From contig CAWGRH010000013.1 of assembly GCA_963824905.1 (NCBI GenBank), forward strand, positions 124,001-188,000: DNA of 64,000 nt, read 5' to 3'. Positions 10,293-22,324 of the stretch are shown piece after piece (position 1 is the first letter of the stretch; each line of letters opens with the position of its first letter). Both the position numbers and the translations under genes were made by a program. This stretch comes from JAJPKK01 sp963824905. Its GTDB lineage: Bacteria > Pseudomonadota > Alphaproteobacteria > Rhizobiales > Xanthobacteraceae. The notes under the pieces were generated by a model. It ran no database searches and was not told the origin of the DNA. It saw nothing but the letters and a program-made list of their open reading frames with translations.

Positions 10293-10539
10293 CGCGTTCT
10301 CCCGCGGGCTGCCGCAAAGGCCCGATCGTTCTCGTGCGACACCCGTCGCGCGGCGGCGGCGACCTTAGAACATGTTCGGTGCACGCGGAAACGGCGTCGG
10401 GGGCGCCCTTAGGAAGGCCGCAATTCGACGGAAATTCGAGGGGAACAACACCGGCGGCCGGACTGGAGGCTCTGCACCACGTCCGATGTCCGATAAGCTT
10501 TGCAAATGTAACCAAGCGGGCCGAAACAGGAACAAGAGA

Positions 10540-12294
10540 ATGCCGACGCATCGTAGCTTCCTCTCGACGCTCGCCGCCATCTGGCGGCTCACTATTCCCT
10601 ATTTTCAGTCGGAGGACCGCTGGCCCGGTCGCCTGCTGCTGATCGCCGTGATCGCGGCCGAGCTCGGCCTCGTCGCCATCAACGTGCTGCTCAACGAATG
10701 GAACAACCGCTTCTACAACGCCCTGCAGGATCATAACTGGGACGCCTTCGTCCACGAGCTCTTGTTTTTCTGCATGCTCGCCGCGGCCTATATCGTCTGC
10801 GCGGTCTACCAGCTTTATCTGAACCTGTGGCTGCAGATCCGCTGGCGGAAATGGATGACGGTGCAGTTCCTCGGCGACTGGCTCAAGGGCAGCAATCACT
10901 ACCGCATGCAGATGCTCGGCGACGTCGCCGACAATCCGGACCAGCGCATCACCGACGACCTCAGGATGTTCGTCGACAACACACTGACGATCGGCATCGG
11001 GATGCTGTCCTCGATCGTGACGCTCGGCTCGTTCGTCGTCATCCTGTGGCGCCTGTCGGGGGACGCGCCGCTCCTCCTGTTCGGCATGGAATGGAAGATT
11101 CCCGGCTATCTCGTCTGGTGCGCACTGCTCTATGCGGTGTTCGGCACCGTGCTGGCACACCTCATCGGCCGGCCTCTGATCGAGCTCAATTTCCTTCAGC
11201 AGCGCTACGAGGCAGATTTCCGCTTCAATCTGGTGCGGGTGCGCGAGAACTCCGAGCAGATCGCGCTGCTCGGCGGCGAGCGCGCCGAGGACGACCGGCT
11301 GCTGGTGCGGTTCGCCAAGGTCGTCGCCAATTGGCGGGCGATCATGACACGCCGCAAGCGCCTCACCTTCTTCACCTCGAGCTACACCCAGGTCTCCAAC
11401 GTGTTTCCGTTCCTGGTCGTGAGCCCGCTCTATTTCGCCGGCCGCATGGCGCTCGGCGGCATGATGCAGACGGCATCGGCCTTCACCAGCGTGCAGACGG
11501 CGCTGTCGTTCATCATCACGTCCTACAGCACCATCGCCGAATGGCGCGCCGTGGTCGACCGGCTATCGGGCTTCGAGGAGGCGATGCATGCGGCGCGAGC
11601 GGCGGCGGTGAAGCCGCCGCACATCAGTGTCGGTCCACAGGCCGCGCAGGACGTCGCGATGGAGGAGCTCGAGGTCACCCTGCCCAACGGCACGCCGCTC
11701 GTCGACGTCGCCGACCTGCATCTGCCGGCGGGCGAGAACGTACTCGTCAAGGGGCCGTCCGGCTCGGGTAAGTCGACACTGTTCCGCGCGATCTCCGGCA
11801 TCTGGCCGTTCGGCAAGGGACGCATCTTCGTGCCCCAGGGAGCACGGGTGACGATCCTGCCGCAGCGGCCTTATCTGCCGGTCGGCAGCTTGCTCGCGGC
11901 GGTAAGCTACCCCGCGCTGCCCGACCGGTTCGGCACCGCCAAGGTGGCGGCCGCGCTAACCGCGGTCGGCCTCGAGAAGCTGGTGCCGCGGCTTGACGAG
12001 GAAGGGCACTGGAACCGGACGCTGTCGCTCGGCGAACAGGAGCGCGTCGCGCTCGCCCGCGCCATCCTGCTCGAACCGGATTTTCTCTTCCTCGACGAGG
12101 CGACTGCCTCGCTCGACGAGCCGAGCGAGGCGCGGCTCTATCGCCTGCTCGCCGAGAAGCTGCCGCAGGCGACGCTGATCTCGATCGGGCATCGCACGAC
12201 GCTCGAGGCGTTCCACCGCCGCAACGTCACGCTCGTTCCCTCGGGCGGCCATTTCCGCGTCGAGGAACGCACACCCGCTCCAGCAGCGGGGTAG
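10540..12294 (+). CDS. ABC transporter, fused permease/ATPase (SbmA/YddA-like)
   Basis: The ATG after AGGAACAAGAG gives 584 residues, the usual length for this group. Residues 1-320 are a transmembrane domain of the ABC_membrane_2 type (RLTIPYFQSEDRW at the start; YEADFRFNLVRVRENSEQIA before the last helices). The ATPase domain has Walker A GPSGSGKST near 405, the signature LSLGEQERVALARA near 495 and Walker B FLFLDEAT near 517. Relatives include SbmA/BacA peptide transporters and YddA; the cargo is not evident. The frame is open upstream but lacks typical N-terminal sequence. Confidence 0.85.
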   Translation: MPTHRSFLSTLAAIWRLTIPYFQSEDRWPGRLLLIAVIAAELGLVAINVLLNEWNNRFYNALQDHNWDAFVHELLFFCMLAAAYIVCAVYQLYLNLWLQIRWRKWMTVQFLGDWLKGSNHYRMQMLGDVADNPDQRITDDLRMFVDNTLTIGIGMLSSIVTLGSFVVILWRLSGDAPLLLFGMEWKIPGYLVWCALLYAVFGTVLAHLIGRPLIELNFLQQRYEADFRFNLVRVRENSEQIALLGGERAEDDRLLVRFAKVVANWRAIMTRRKRLTFFTSSYTQVSNVFPFLVVSPLYFAGRMALGGMMQTASAFTSVQTALSFIITSYSTIAEWRAVVDRLSGFEEAMHAARAAAVKPPHISVGPQAAQDVAMEELEVTLPNGTPLVDVADLHLPAGENVLVKGPSGSGKSTLFRAISGIWPFGKGRIFVPQGARVTILPQRPYLPVGSLLAAVSYPALPDRFGTAKVAAALTAVGLEKLVPRLDEEGHWNRTLSLGEQERVALARAILLEPDFLFLDEATASLDEPSEARLYRLLAEKLPQATLISIGHRTTLEAFHRRNVTLVPSGGHFRVEERTPAPAAG

Positions 12295-12328
12295 TACTCA
12301 TCAGGTAAGCCATGCGACACTCAAATTC

Positions 12329-12426
12329 GTCATTCCGGGGCGCACGCAGCGCGAACCCGGAATCCAGTTTTTTTGCAAACAAAGTCTGGATTCCGGGTTC
12401 CTACCTGCGGTCGGCCCCGGAATGAC
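12329..12426. repeat. Intergenic long palindrome (GTCATTCCGGGGC family)
   Basis: GTCATTCCGGGGC and GAACCCGGAATCCAG on the left are mirrored by CTGGATTCCGGGTTC and GGCCCCGGAATGAC on the right, around a short T/A-rich centre. A partial copy is seen near 7140 and a diverged copy near 58400, so this is a dispersed family. Confidence 0.75.
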
Positions 12427-12468
12427 AGTGTGCTTTTGATAACCGTGGACCCTCAGCCCACCGGATCC

Positions 12469-12915
12469 TCACCCCGCCAAGTGCTTTTCGATCTCGTAGA
12501 TCGGCTCTTTCGTGAGGTCCTTGTTGACTTCGGCGATGATGCGCGCCTGGACGTCCCTGTGAAAGGCCTGGCGCAGGTCGGCGAGGGTGCGCGGCGGCGC
12601 CGCGATCAGCAGCGCTTTGACGTGGTTGTCGCGCACGAGCTTCTCCAGCGCCTCCGCCACCATGCGGGTGAAGTGGTGCTCCTCGAGCTCGTGCCAATCG
12701 GTCTGGGAGACCGCGCTGCGGCCATGGCCGACGCTTGAATAACTGCGGCCCGGCTTGTCGGTGCCCTGCTCATGGGTCGGCGGATTGACGTCGTTGAAGA
12801 CGCGCTCGGTCTTGAGATTGGGAAACTTCTCGTCGCCCTCGTTGCGCAGGAACAACGCCTTGCGGCCGTCGCCGACGAAGACGATGGCGTCATGGGGAAT
12901 TTAAATCTTGGTCAT
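12469..12915 (-). pseudogene. Host-attachment-type protein gene with stop at codon 5
   Basis: From the ATG at 12915 the frame reads M-T-K-I-stop-I-P-H-D and then continues uninterrupted for over 140 codons. The remainder (FVGDGRKALFLRNEGDEKFPNL, NPPTHEQGTDKPGR, TDWHELEEHHF, LIAAPPRTLADLR) is typical of the bacterial 'host attachment protein' family, known from Agrobacterium-like bacteria and named for a putative role in plant attachment. In that family the N-terminus usually reads MTK-x-x-I/K-HDA, so the TAA at 12901-12903 sits where a sense codon belongs. Either this is a nonsense mutation, a base error, or translation restarts at the internal TTG at 12855, which would drop the first strand. 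Confidence 0.7.
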
Positions 12916-13029
12916 GGGCCCTCGGCTGTGCTCCCTGCGATGCCGTCATGTCGGATGGAAATGCCGGCCGTGGCTTTGATGTTCCTCAATCCGGACGACC
13001 TTCGATCCCGTTCGCAGCCAGATAGTCGC

Positions 13030-13052
13030 GTGGCCGGGACAAGCCCGGCCAC
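13030..13052. repeat. Short perfect hairpin GTGGCCGGG/CCCGGCCAC
   Basis: A 9-bp perfect inverted repeat with a 5-base loop lies downstream of pnp. It has no T-run. The core matches one arm of the palindrome at 9017. It may protect or end the pnp transcript. Confidence 0.5.
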
Positions 13053-13085
13053 GACATAACCTCAGACGCGACCAGAAGCGCGGCG

Positions 13086-15244
13086 CTACTCCCCTGCCGC
13101 TTCGCGGTGGTGCTCGTCCTCCGCCTTCTGCTTCGCCTCGACGTCCTCGCCGGTCTGCTGGTCGACGACCTTCATCGAGAGCCGCACCTTGCCGCGCTCG
13201 TCGAAGCCGAGCAGCTTGACCTTGACCTTGTCGCCTTCCTTGACGACGTCGCCGGTCTTCTGCACGCGGCGGGATGCCAGCTGGCTGATGTGGACGAGGC
13301 CGTCGCGCGAGCCGAAGAAGTTCACGAAGGCGCCGAAGTCCATCACCTTGACGACGGTGCCCTCGTAGATGTGGCCGACCTCGGGGTCGGAGGCGATCGA
13401 CTTGATCCAGTTGATCGCGGCCTTGATCGAAATCGCCCGAGGACGAGGCGACCTTGACGGTGCCGTCGTCGGAGATGTCGACCTTGGCGCCGGTCTTCTC
13501 GACGATCTCGCGGATCACCTTGCCGCCGGAGCCGATCACTTCGCGGATCTTGTCGGTCGGAATCGAGAACACCTCGATGCGCGGCGCGTGCTCGCCAAGC
13601 TCGGCGCGCGCCGAGGTGATCGCCTTCGCCATCTCGCCGAGGATGTGCAGGCGGCCGTCCTTGGCCTGGGTCAGTGCGACCCGCATGATCTCCTCGGTGA
13701 TGCCGGCGATCTTGATGTCCATCTGCAGCGAGGTAATGCCTCGCTCGGTGCCGGCCACCTTGAAGTCCATGTCGCCGAGATGGTCCTCGTCGCCGAGAAT
13801 GTCGGACAGCACGGCGTGGCGCTTGTCCTCGAGGATGAGGCCCATGGCGATGCCGGCGGTCGGCGCCTTGAGCGGCACGCCAGCGTCCATCAGCGCGAGC
13901 GAGGCGCCGCACACCGTCGCCATCGACGACGAGCCGTTCGAACTCGGTGATCTCCGAGACGACGCGGATGGTGTAGGGGAACTCGTGTTTCAGCGGCAGC
14001 ACGGGGTGGATGGCGCGCCAAGCGAGCTTGCCGTGGCCGATCTCGCGCCGCCCAGGCGCCCCGATCCGTCCGGTCTCGCCGACCGAGAACGGCGGGAAAT
14101 TGTAGTGCAGCAGGAAGTGCTCCTTGTAGGTGCCTTCCAGCGCGTCGATGAACTGCTCGTCCTCGCCGGTGCCAAGCGTCGCCACCACGAAGGCCTGGGT
14201 CTCGCCGCGGGTGAACAGCGACGAGCCGTGGGCGCGCGGCAGCACGCCGACCTCGGCCACGATCGGGCGCACCGTCTTGAGGTCGCGCCCGTCGATGCGG
14301 CGGCCGGTGTCGAGGATGTTCCAGCGCACGATCTTGGCTTCGAGGTCCTTGAAGACCGAGGCGAGGCGCTCCTTGTCTTCCGCCGCCTCGCTGCCTTCGG
14401 GCGCGAGCGCGGCCATGACCTTGGCCTTGGCGGCCTGGACCGCGTCGTGGCGCGCCATCTTGTCGGGGATCGAATAGGCGGCGCGCAAATCCGTCTCGAT
14501 GACGCCGAGCATCTTTTTCTCGAGCTCGGAATTGTCCGCCACTACGAGCTCGCGCGGCTCTTTCGCGGCCTTCTCGGCGAGGCGGATGATCGCCTCGATC
14601 ACCGGCTGGAAATGGCGGTGGCCGAACATCACCGCGCCGAGCATGACCTCTTCGGGCAGTTCCTTCGCCTCCAATTCCACCATCAGCACCGCGTCCTGGG
14701 TGCCGGCGACGACGAGGTCGAGATTGCTCTCGGTCATCTCGTCGATCTGCGGATTGAGGACGAACTCGTTGTTGATGAAGCCGACCCGCGCGGCGCCGAT
14801 CGGGCCCATGAACGGCGCGCCGGAGAGCGTCAGTGCCGCCGACGCCGCCACCATTGCGAGGATGTCGGGACTGTTCTCCTGATCGTGCGACATGGTGGTC
14901 ACGATGACCTGGGTGTCGCAGCGCCAGCCGTCGGCGAACAGCGGACGGATCGGGCGGTCGATCAGGCGCGACACCAGCGTCTCTTTTTCGCTGGGCCGTC
15001 CCTCGCGCTTGAAGTAGCCGCCGGGAATGCGGCCGGCTGCGAAGAATTTTTCCTGGTAGTTGCAGGTCAACGGCAGAAAATCGATGCCTTCCTTCGGCTT
15101 CTTCGCCGCGACGACGGTGGCGAGCACGGTGGTCTCGCCATAGGTGGCGAGGACGGCACCGTCGGCCTGGCGCGCTATCCTGCCGGTTTCGAGAACGAGC
15201 TTGCGCCCGCCCCAATCGAGCTCCTCACGATGAATGTTGAACAT
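13086..15244 (-). CDS. pnp: Polynucleotide phosphorylase (two +1 frameshifts as given)
   Basis: Three frames together encode a complete PNPase of about 718 residues. Two RNase PH domains start at MFNIHREELDWGG and at about IDGRDLKTVRPI; a KH domain contains IGSGGKVIREI; an S1 domain contains GAFVNFFGSRDGLVHISQ. Frame 1 runs from 15244 to about 13942, where an extra A (AA at 13941-13942) shifts it. Frame 2 runs to the AAA at 13430-13432, and frame 3 ends at 13086. Removing one base at each site restores a continuous protein (2157 nt). PNPase degrades RNA 3'-to-5' in the degradosome. Because the gene is highly conserved, base errors are more likely than inactivation. Confidence 0.88.
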
Positions 15245-15253
15245 CTTTGCTTT

Positions 15254-15279
15254 CTTTCATGGTTCTGCGGCCATGAAAG
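15254..15279 (-). promoter_or_regulatory. pnp leader hairpin next to the start codon
   Basis: A perfect 9-bp inverted repeat, CTTTCATGG and CCATGAAAG, with an 8-base loop ends 10 bases before the pnp ATG and would sequester the region around its ribosome-binding site. With the larger hairpin just upstream it recalls the structured, RNase III-cleaved pnp leader of E. coli. The regulatory role is inferred. Confidence 0.5.
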
Positions 15280-15301
15280 CCATGAGCAAGACGGCGAGAG
15301 G

Positions 15302-15335
15302 CTGCGCCGGACCGCGTAGGTCCGATCTGGCGCAG
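15302..15335 (-). promoter_or_regulatory. Long stem-loop in the rpsO-pnp intergenic region
   Basis: CTGCGC and CGGACC on one side pair with GGTCCG and GCGCAG on the other; the loop is GCGTA and a 5-base bulge (ATCTG) interrupts one strand. The 12 bp of GC-rich pairing would be stable in RNA and could be an RNase III processing site or partial terminator between rpsO and pnp. Confidence 0.55.
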
Positions 15336-15483
15336 CGTCCGGCGATCCTGCCATGACCTTCATGCCTTTTGCACACCGGACGCTCATCGTCCTGGCATCG
15401 CGGCGGCCGCGGCCACCGGCTTCACGCGACGGATGCAACCGGGCGCCCGTCGACATTTGCGTGCTCTCTCGCACGCCGACCGC

Positions 15484-15753
15484 TCAACGGCGGATTCCGA
15501 GCTTCTCGATCAGGCTCTTGTAGCTCGCTTCATTGACGCGCTTGAGATAGTCGAGAAGTTGACGGCGCTGGGACACGAGCTTGAGCAGTCCCCGCCGCGA
15601 ATGATTATCCTTCACATGAGTCTTGAAATGCTCGGTGAGGTTGGAGATGCGCTCCGAGAGGATCGCAACCTGCACCTCCGGCGACCCGGTGTCGCCGTCC
15701 TTCTTGGCATACGTCTTGATGACTTCCGATTTGCGTTCGGTGGTAATCGACAT
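15484..15753 (-). CDS. rpsO: Ribosomal protein uS15
   Basis: The product is the 89-residue S15, from MSITTERKSEVIK through the 16S rRNA-binding block DTGSPEVQVAILSERI and NHSRRGLLKLVSQRRQLLDYLK to the C-terminal LGIRR. The length matches the family exactly. A ribosome-binding site AGGAAGG precedes the ATG; a TTG two codons upstream is unlikely to be used. It lies between truB (2-bp gap) and pnp, the usual gene order. S15 binds the central domain of 16S rRNA early in 30S assembly. Confidence 0.97.
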   Translation of the reverse strand: MSITTERKSEVIKTYAKKDGDTGSPEVQVAILSERISNLTEHFKTHVKDNHSRRGLLKLVSQRRQLLDYLKRVNEASYKSLIEKLGIRR

Positions 15754-15755
15754 CG

Positions 15756-16796
15756 TCAACGACCTTCCTGTCGGCCGGCTCTGCCCTGCAGGCCGGCGAG
15801 ATTGAAAACGCGCTTGGGGACGACTTCGCCGCGGTCGACTTCGGCAAGGGCAATCAGGCTTCCCGACGCGGTCACATAAACCGTGCCACGGACCATGGGA
15901 GCGTCCCGTCCGCGCAACAGAACGGCCTGGCCCCGCTGGAGCCTTGCCGCATCTGCCCGACTGACGGCCAGCGCCGGGATGTCGTCCAGCGCGGTCGCAA
16001 CGGGCAGTAGCGCGTCGGCGAGGCTCAACTCGCCGAACGCGGCTCTATGACACAAAGATTCAAGGCCTTCCAGTGAAATCATGTCGCTTTCCGCGAACGG
16101 TCCAACCGCGGTGCGCCGCAGGGCCGACACGTGGCCACAACAGCCGAGCAGCCGGCCGAGATCGCGAGCGAGCGCGCGGACATAGGTTCCCTTGCCGCAT
16201 TCGGCGCGAAAGGCGCTGTGGTCCGCGTCGACCATCGCTTCGAGCGCGAGCCGCTCGATGTTGACGGTCCGCGGCTTGAGCTCGAACTCCTCGCCGTCGC
16301 GGGCGATGTCGTAGGCGCGCTCGCCTTCGATCTTGATCGCGGAATAGCGCGGAGGCACCTGCTCGATGGCACCGACGAAAGCCGGAAGCGCGGCGGCGAT
16401 CGTCTCCGCGGCCGGACGCACGTCGCTCGTCGCGACGACCCGTCCCTCGGCATCGTCGGTATCGCGTTCCTCGCCCCAGCGCACGGTAAAGCTGTAGGCC
16501 TTTCGCCCGTCCATCACGAACGGCACGGTCTTGGTGGCGTCGCCGAGCGCGATCGGCAGGCAGCCGGAGGCGAGCGGGTCGAGCGTGCCGGCATGGCCCG
16601 CGCGCTTTGCCGTGAACAAGCGCTTGATCACCGCCACCGCGTGGGTCGAGGTCATGCCGACGGGCTTGTCGAGCACGATCCAGCCATGGACGTCATGCTT
16701 CTCGCGCTTGGGCTTCGGGCCGGCGGGCGGCGACTGCAACGGGGCGGCCGGCGCGGAGGGAGCCGCGCCGTCGGGCTTGGTCATGGTCGAGGTCAT
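15756..16796 (-). CDS. truB: tRNA pseudouridine(55) synthase TruB
   Basis: This 346-residue TruB has the motif HGWIVLDKPVGMTSTHAV near residue 37 and AGHAGTLDPLASG around the catalytic Asp73. It also has the RYSAIKIEGERAYDIAR segment and a C-terminal PUA-like domain (PALAVSRADAARLQRGQAVLL). The first 33 residues are an Ala/Pro-rich extension. It makes pseudouridine 55 in the T-loop of tRNAs. Its ATG overlaps the rbfA stop in an ATGA junction. Confidence 0.96.
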   Translation of the reverse strand: MTSTMTKPDGAAPSAPAAPLQSPPAGPKPKREKHDVHGWIVLDKPVGMTSTHAVAVIKRLFTAKRAGHAGTLDPLASGCLPIALGDATKTVPFVMDGRKAYSFTVRWGEERDTDDAEGRVVATSDVRPAAETIAAALPAFVGAIEQVPPRYSAIKIEGERAYDIARDGEEFELKPRTVNIERLALEAMVDADHSAFRAECGKGTYVRALARDLGRLLGCCGHVSALRRTAVGPFAESDMISLEGLESLCHRAAFGELSLADALLPVATALDDIPALAVSRADAARLQRGQAVLLRGRDAPMVRGTVYVTASGSLIALAEVDRGEVVPKRVFNLAGLQGRAGRQEGR

Positions 16797-17227
16797 TTGC
16801 TCTCGCTGGACTCTTGGTCGGGGCCGTCATGCGGCCGCTCGAGATCGCGCTGGACCTGCGGCGAACGCAGGAGGCGCTCGATGCGTTCCGCCTCGGCGAA
16901 CCGCTCGTCGATCTGGAAGCGGATGTCGGGGGCGAATTTCAGGTCGACGCGATGTGCGACCTCGCCGCGCAGATAGCGCTTGTTGCGCTCGAGCGCCTCG
17001 AGCACGTCGTTCTCGTCGGTACCGCCGAGCGGCATCACGTAGACGGTGGCGAGCCGCAGGTCCGGCGACATGCGCACCTCCGGTACGGTGATGAGATGGG
17101 TCTCGATCACGGGATCGTGGATGCCGCCGCGGGCGAGGACCTCCGCCACCGCATGCCGCACCAGCTCGCCGACCCGCAACTGACGCTGTGAACCGCCCGT
17201 GCCGGGCGCTCGAACCTGTCGTGACAT
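16793..17227 (-). CDS. rbfA: Ribosome-binding factor A
   Basis: The 144-residue product has the RbfA KH-like core: QRQLRVGELVRHAVAEVLARGGI, ITVPEVRMSPDLRLATVYV and LRGEVAHRVDLKFAPDIRFQID. It assists maturation of the 16S rRNA 5' end and cold adaptation of 30S subunits. It lies between infB and truB and overlaps truB by 4 nt. The C-terminal tail is polar, as in other alphaproteobacteria. Confidence 0.96.
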   Translation of the reverse strand: MSRQVRAPGTGGSQRQLRVGELVRHAVAEVLARGGIHDPVIETHLITVPEVRMSPDLRLATVYVMPLGGTDENDVLEALERNKRYLRGEVAHRVDLKFAPDIRFQIDERFAEAERIERLLRSPQVQRDLERPHDGPDQESSESK

Positions 17228-17331
17228 TTCTGCTCCTGCCCGTCGTTTTGGGATTCGGACCCAGCCGGCGGGAAATGGGTTGGCGCCGCCGGTGTCACCA
17301 CCGACGGCTGAATCTCAAGAAGCGCCGCCGC

Positions 17332-19958
<2,627 letters not shown>

Positions 19959-19959
<1 letters not shown>

Positions 19960-20678
19960 TACGATCCTGGTTCTACTGCGTCAGGCTGCGGGCGCGACGA
20001 GCCGGGCTTCCCGTCGTCCGGTTCAACCGCTCGAAAACGTTCGAGAATTCGCCAGCGCGCGAGAAACGTTTCGCCTGCCCGCCCAGCCAGCAGCGCTGCA
20101 TGTACCACATTTAGGCGGCCCAATGCCAAATCCAATTGCGCGGTGGTGAAGGAGGTCACAATTTCTGTAGGGCCGACCGCCTCTCCGCGCCGCGCCAACG
20201 CCGCCACGAGCTTGCGGGCACCGTCTGCACCGGCATCGCGCGCATGGATGAGCGCAACCACGGGCGCTCTGGCGATTGCCGCCTCGACCTTCGCGAATCC
20301 CGTCACCACGAGCGAGCCCTTGTGGGCGATCGAGAGCGCATCGAGCGCCGCGTGATCGAGAAGCCCCTCGACGATATCGGAGAGGCCAGCGGGAACCCGC
20401 ACTTCGGCGCGCAGGCTTTTCTGGAACGCATGCCGCTTCACCGCCGCGTCGATGTCGGCGCGCCGGGCGGTGACCCAGACTCCCCGGCCAGGCAGCCGGC
20501 GCTTGAGGTCGGGGACGAGCCCGTCCGGCCCGGCGACGAACCGGATCAGCTCCCCGACCGGCCGCACCGTCCTTGTCGCAGCGCACAGGCGCGTCGCCGC
20601 CGACGCCGCGTCGCGCGGGCCACGATCGGCGCCGTGGTCGGCGCCGTCGAGATCGAGGTCGTGCAGTTCCGCCAGCAT
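19959..20678 (-). CDS. ylxR: YlxR/DUF448 RNA-binding protein with L7Ae-like C-terminal half
   Basis: The 239-residue protein begins with a YlxR domain (TRTVRPVGELIRFVAGPDG, PDLKRRLPGRGVWVTARR; residues 35-75). A segment resembling the L7Ae/L30e fold follows (about 95-190, HKGSLVVTGFAKVEAAI, VVALIHARDAGADGARKL). The nusA-ylxR-infB order is conserved in alphaproteobacteria. YlxR proteins are nucleic-acid binding and some regulate transcription; the role here is inferred from context. The annotated start may be slightly long. Confidence 0.85.
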
Positions 20679-20713
20679 GTCCGCTCAATCCACCAAGCCC
20701 GGCGTCCAGCCGC

Positions 20714-22321
20714 TTATTCGGCCTCCGCCGGAGCTTCGGCGGGTGCCTCCTCGGTCGCCTGGGGCGCGAGATCAGCCTCGGTGATCCAGCCGGCCTTGAC
20801 CCGCGCCTGCATAATCAGCGCCTCGCACTCCTCGCGACTCACTTCGAAACCCTCGAGGGCACCCGCATTGCGGACCACCTCGCCATCCTTGCGCTCGGTC
20901 CAGCCGGCGAGATCGTCGGTGGCGCAGCCGGCGAGGTCTTCGACGGACTTGATGCCGTTCTCGCCAAACGCCACCATCATCTTGGTGGTGACGCCGGGAA
21001 CCTCGCGCAGCTCGTCGGCGACGCCGAGCTCGGTACGCTTCGCGTCGAACTCGGCCTCGACCTGGCCGAGATAGTCGTTGGCGCGGGCCTGCAATTCGCT
21101 CGCGGTCTCCTCGTCGAAGCCCTCGATCGAGGCGATGTCCTTCTGGTCAACCATTGCAAGTTCCTCAACCGAGTTGAAACCTTCCGAGGCGAGCAGCTGG
21201 CCGACCACCTCGTCGACGTTGAGCGCCTCCATGAACATCTTGGTGCGCTTCTCGAACTCGGCCTGGCGGCGCTCGGACTCCTCCTGCTCGGTGAGAATGT
21301 CGATGTCCCATCCAGTGAGCTGAGAGGCGAGGCGCACGTTCTGGCCGCGCCGTCCGATCGCGAGCGAAAGCTGCTGGTCGGGGACCACGACCGAGATGCG
21401 CTCGCGCTCCTCGTCGAGCACCACCTTGGCGACCTCGGCGGGGGCGAGCGCGTTGACGACGAAGGTCGCGACGTCCGCCGACCACGGTATGATGTCGATC
21501 TTCTCGCCCTGCAATTCGTTGACCACGGCCTGCACGCGCGAGCCTCGCATGCCGACGCAGGCGCCGACCGGATCGACCGAGGAGTCCTTCGAGATCACTG
21601 CGATCTTGGCGCGAGAGCCGGGATCGCGGGCGACCGCCTTCACCTCGACGATGTTGTCGTAGATTTCCGGCACTTCCTGGGCGAACAGCTTCGCCATGAA
21701 CTGCGGATGGGTGCGCGAGAGGAAGATCTGCGGCCCGCGCGGCTCCCGCCGCACGTCGTAGATGTAGGCGCGGATGCGGTCGCCGTTGCGGAACACCTCG
21801 CGCGGCAGGAGCTCGTCGCGCCGCACGATCGCCTCGCCGCGTCCGAGATCGACGACGACGTTGCCGTATTCGACCCGCTTGACGATGCCGTTGACGATGT
21901 CGCCGATGCGGTCCTTGAATTCCTGATACTGGCGGTCGCGCTCGGCCTCGCGCACCTTCTGTACGATCACCTGCTTCGCCGACTGGGCGGCGATGCGGCC
22001 GTATTCGAGCGGCGGCAGCGTGTCGGCGATGGTGTCGCCGACCTGCGCCGCGGGGTTGCGCCGGCGCGCATCCTCGAGGCTGATCTGGCTCGCCGGGTTT
22101 TCGACCGCCTCGACCACGAGCAGATGGCGCGAGAGCCGAAGCTCTCCGGTCTTGGAGTTGATCTCGGCGTGCACGTCGGTCTCGCTGCCGTAGCGCGAGC
22201 GCGCCGCCTTGGCGATCGCGTCCTCCATGGCGGCGATGACGATGCCGCGATCGATCGATTTCTCGCGGGCGACCGCGTCGGCGATCTGCAGCAGCTCGAG
22301 CCGGTTGGCGCTGACGGCCAT
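20714..22321 (-). CDS. nusA: Transcription termination/antitermination factor NusA
   Basis: The 535-residue NusA contains an N-terminal RNA-polymerase-binding domain (LLQIADAVAREKSIDRGIV, MEDAIAKAARSRYG), an S1 domain (about 130-200), and two KH domains (VGACVGMRGSRVQAVVNEL; AIGRRGQNVRLASQLTGWDI). Its acidic C-terminus holds two helix-hairpin-helix-like repeats (FNSVEELAMVDQKDIASIEGFDEE; VTTKMMVAFGENGIKSVEDLAG). It modulates pausing, termination and rRNA antitermination. It begins 3 bp after rimP. Confidence 0.97.
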   Translation of the reverse strand: MAVSANRLELLQIADAVAREKSIDRGIVIAAMEDAIAKAARSRYGSETDVHAEINSKTGELRLSRHLLVVEAVENPASQISLEDARRRNPAAQVGDTIADTLPPLEYGRIAAQSAKQVIVQKVREAERDRQYQEFKDRIGDIVNGIVKRVEYGNVVVDLGRGEAIVRRDELLPREVFRNGDRIRAYIYDVRREPRGPQIFLSRTHPQFMAKLFAQEVPEIYDNIVEVKAVARDPGSRAKIAVISKDSSVDPVGACVGMRGSRVQAVVNELQGEKIDIIPWSADVATFVVNALAPAEVAKVVLDEERERISVVVPDQQLSLAIGRRGQNVRLASQLTGWDIDILTEQEESERRQAEFEKRTKMFMEALNVDEVVGQLLASEGFNSVEELAMVDQKDIASIEGFDEETASELQARANDYLGQVEAEFDAKRTELGVADELREVPGVTTKMMVAFGENGIKSVEDLAGCATDDLAGWTERKDGEVVRNAGALEGFEVSREECEALIMQARVKAGWITEADLAPQATEEAPAEAPAEAE

Positions 22322-22324
22322 CGG

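Noticed and set aside
13430..13942. Programmed frameshifting in pnp
   Set aside because: The two sites share no slippery heptamer or downstream structure, and PNPase is not known to use recoding.
13454..15319. A 621-codon open frame antisense to pnp
   Set aside because: Composition follows the pnp codons; no domain and no start context were found.
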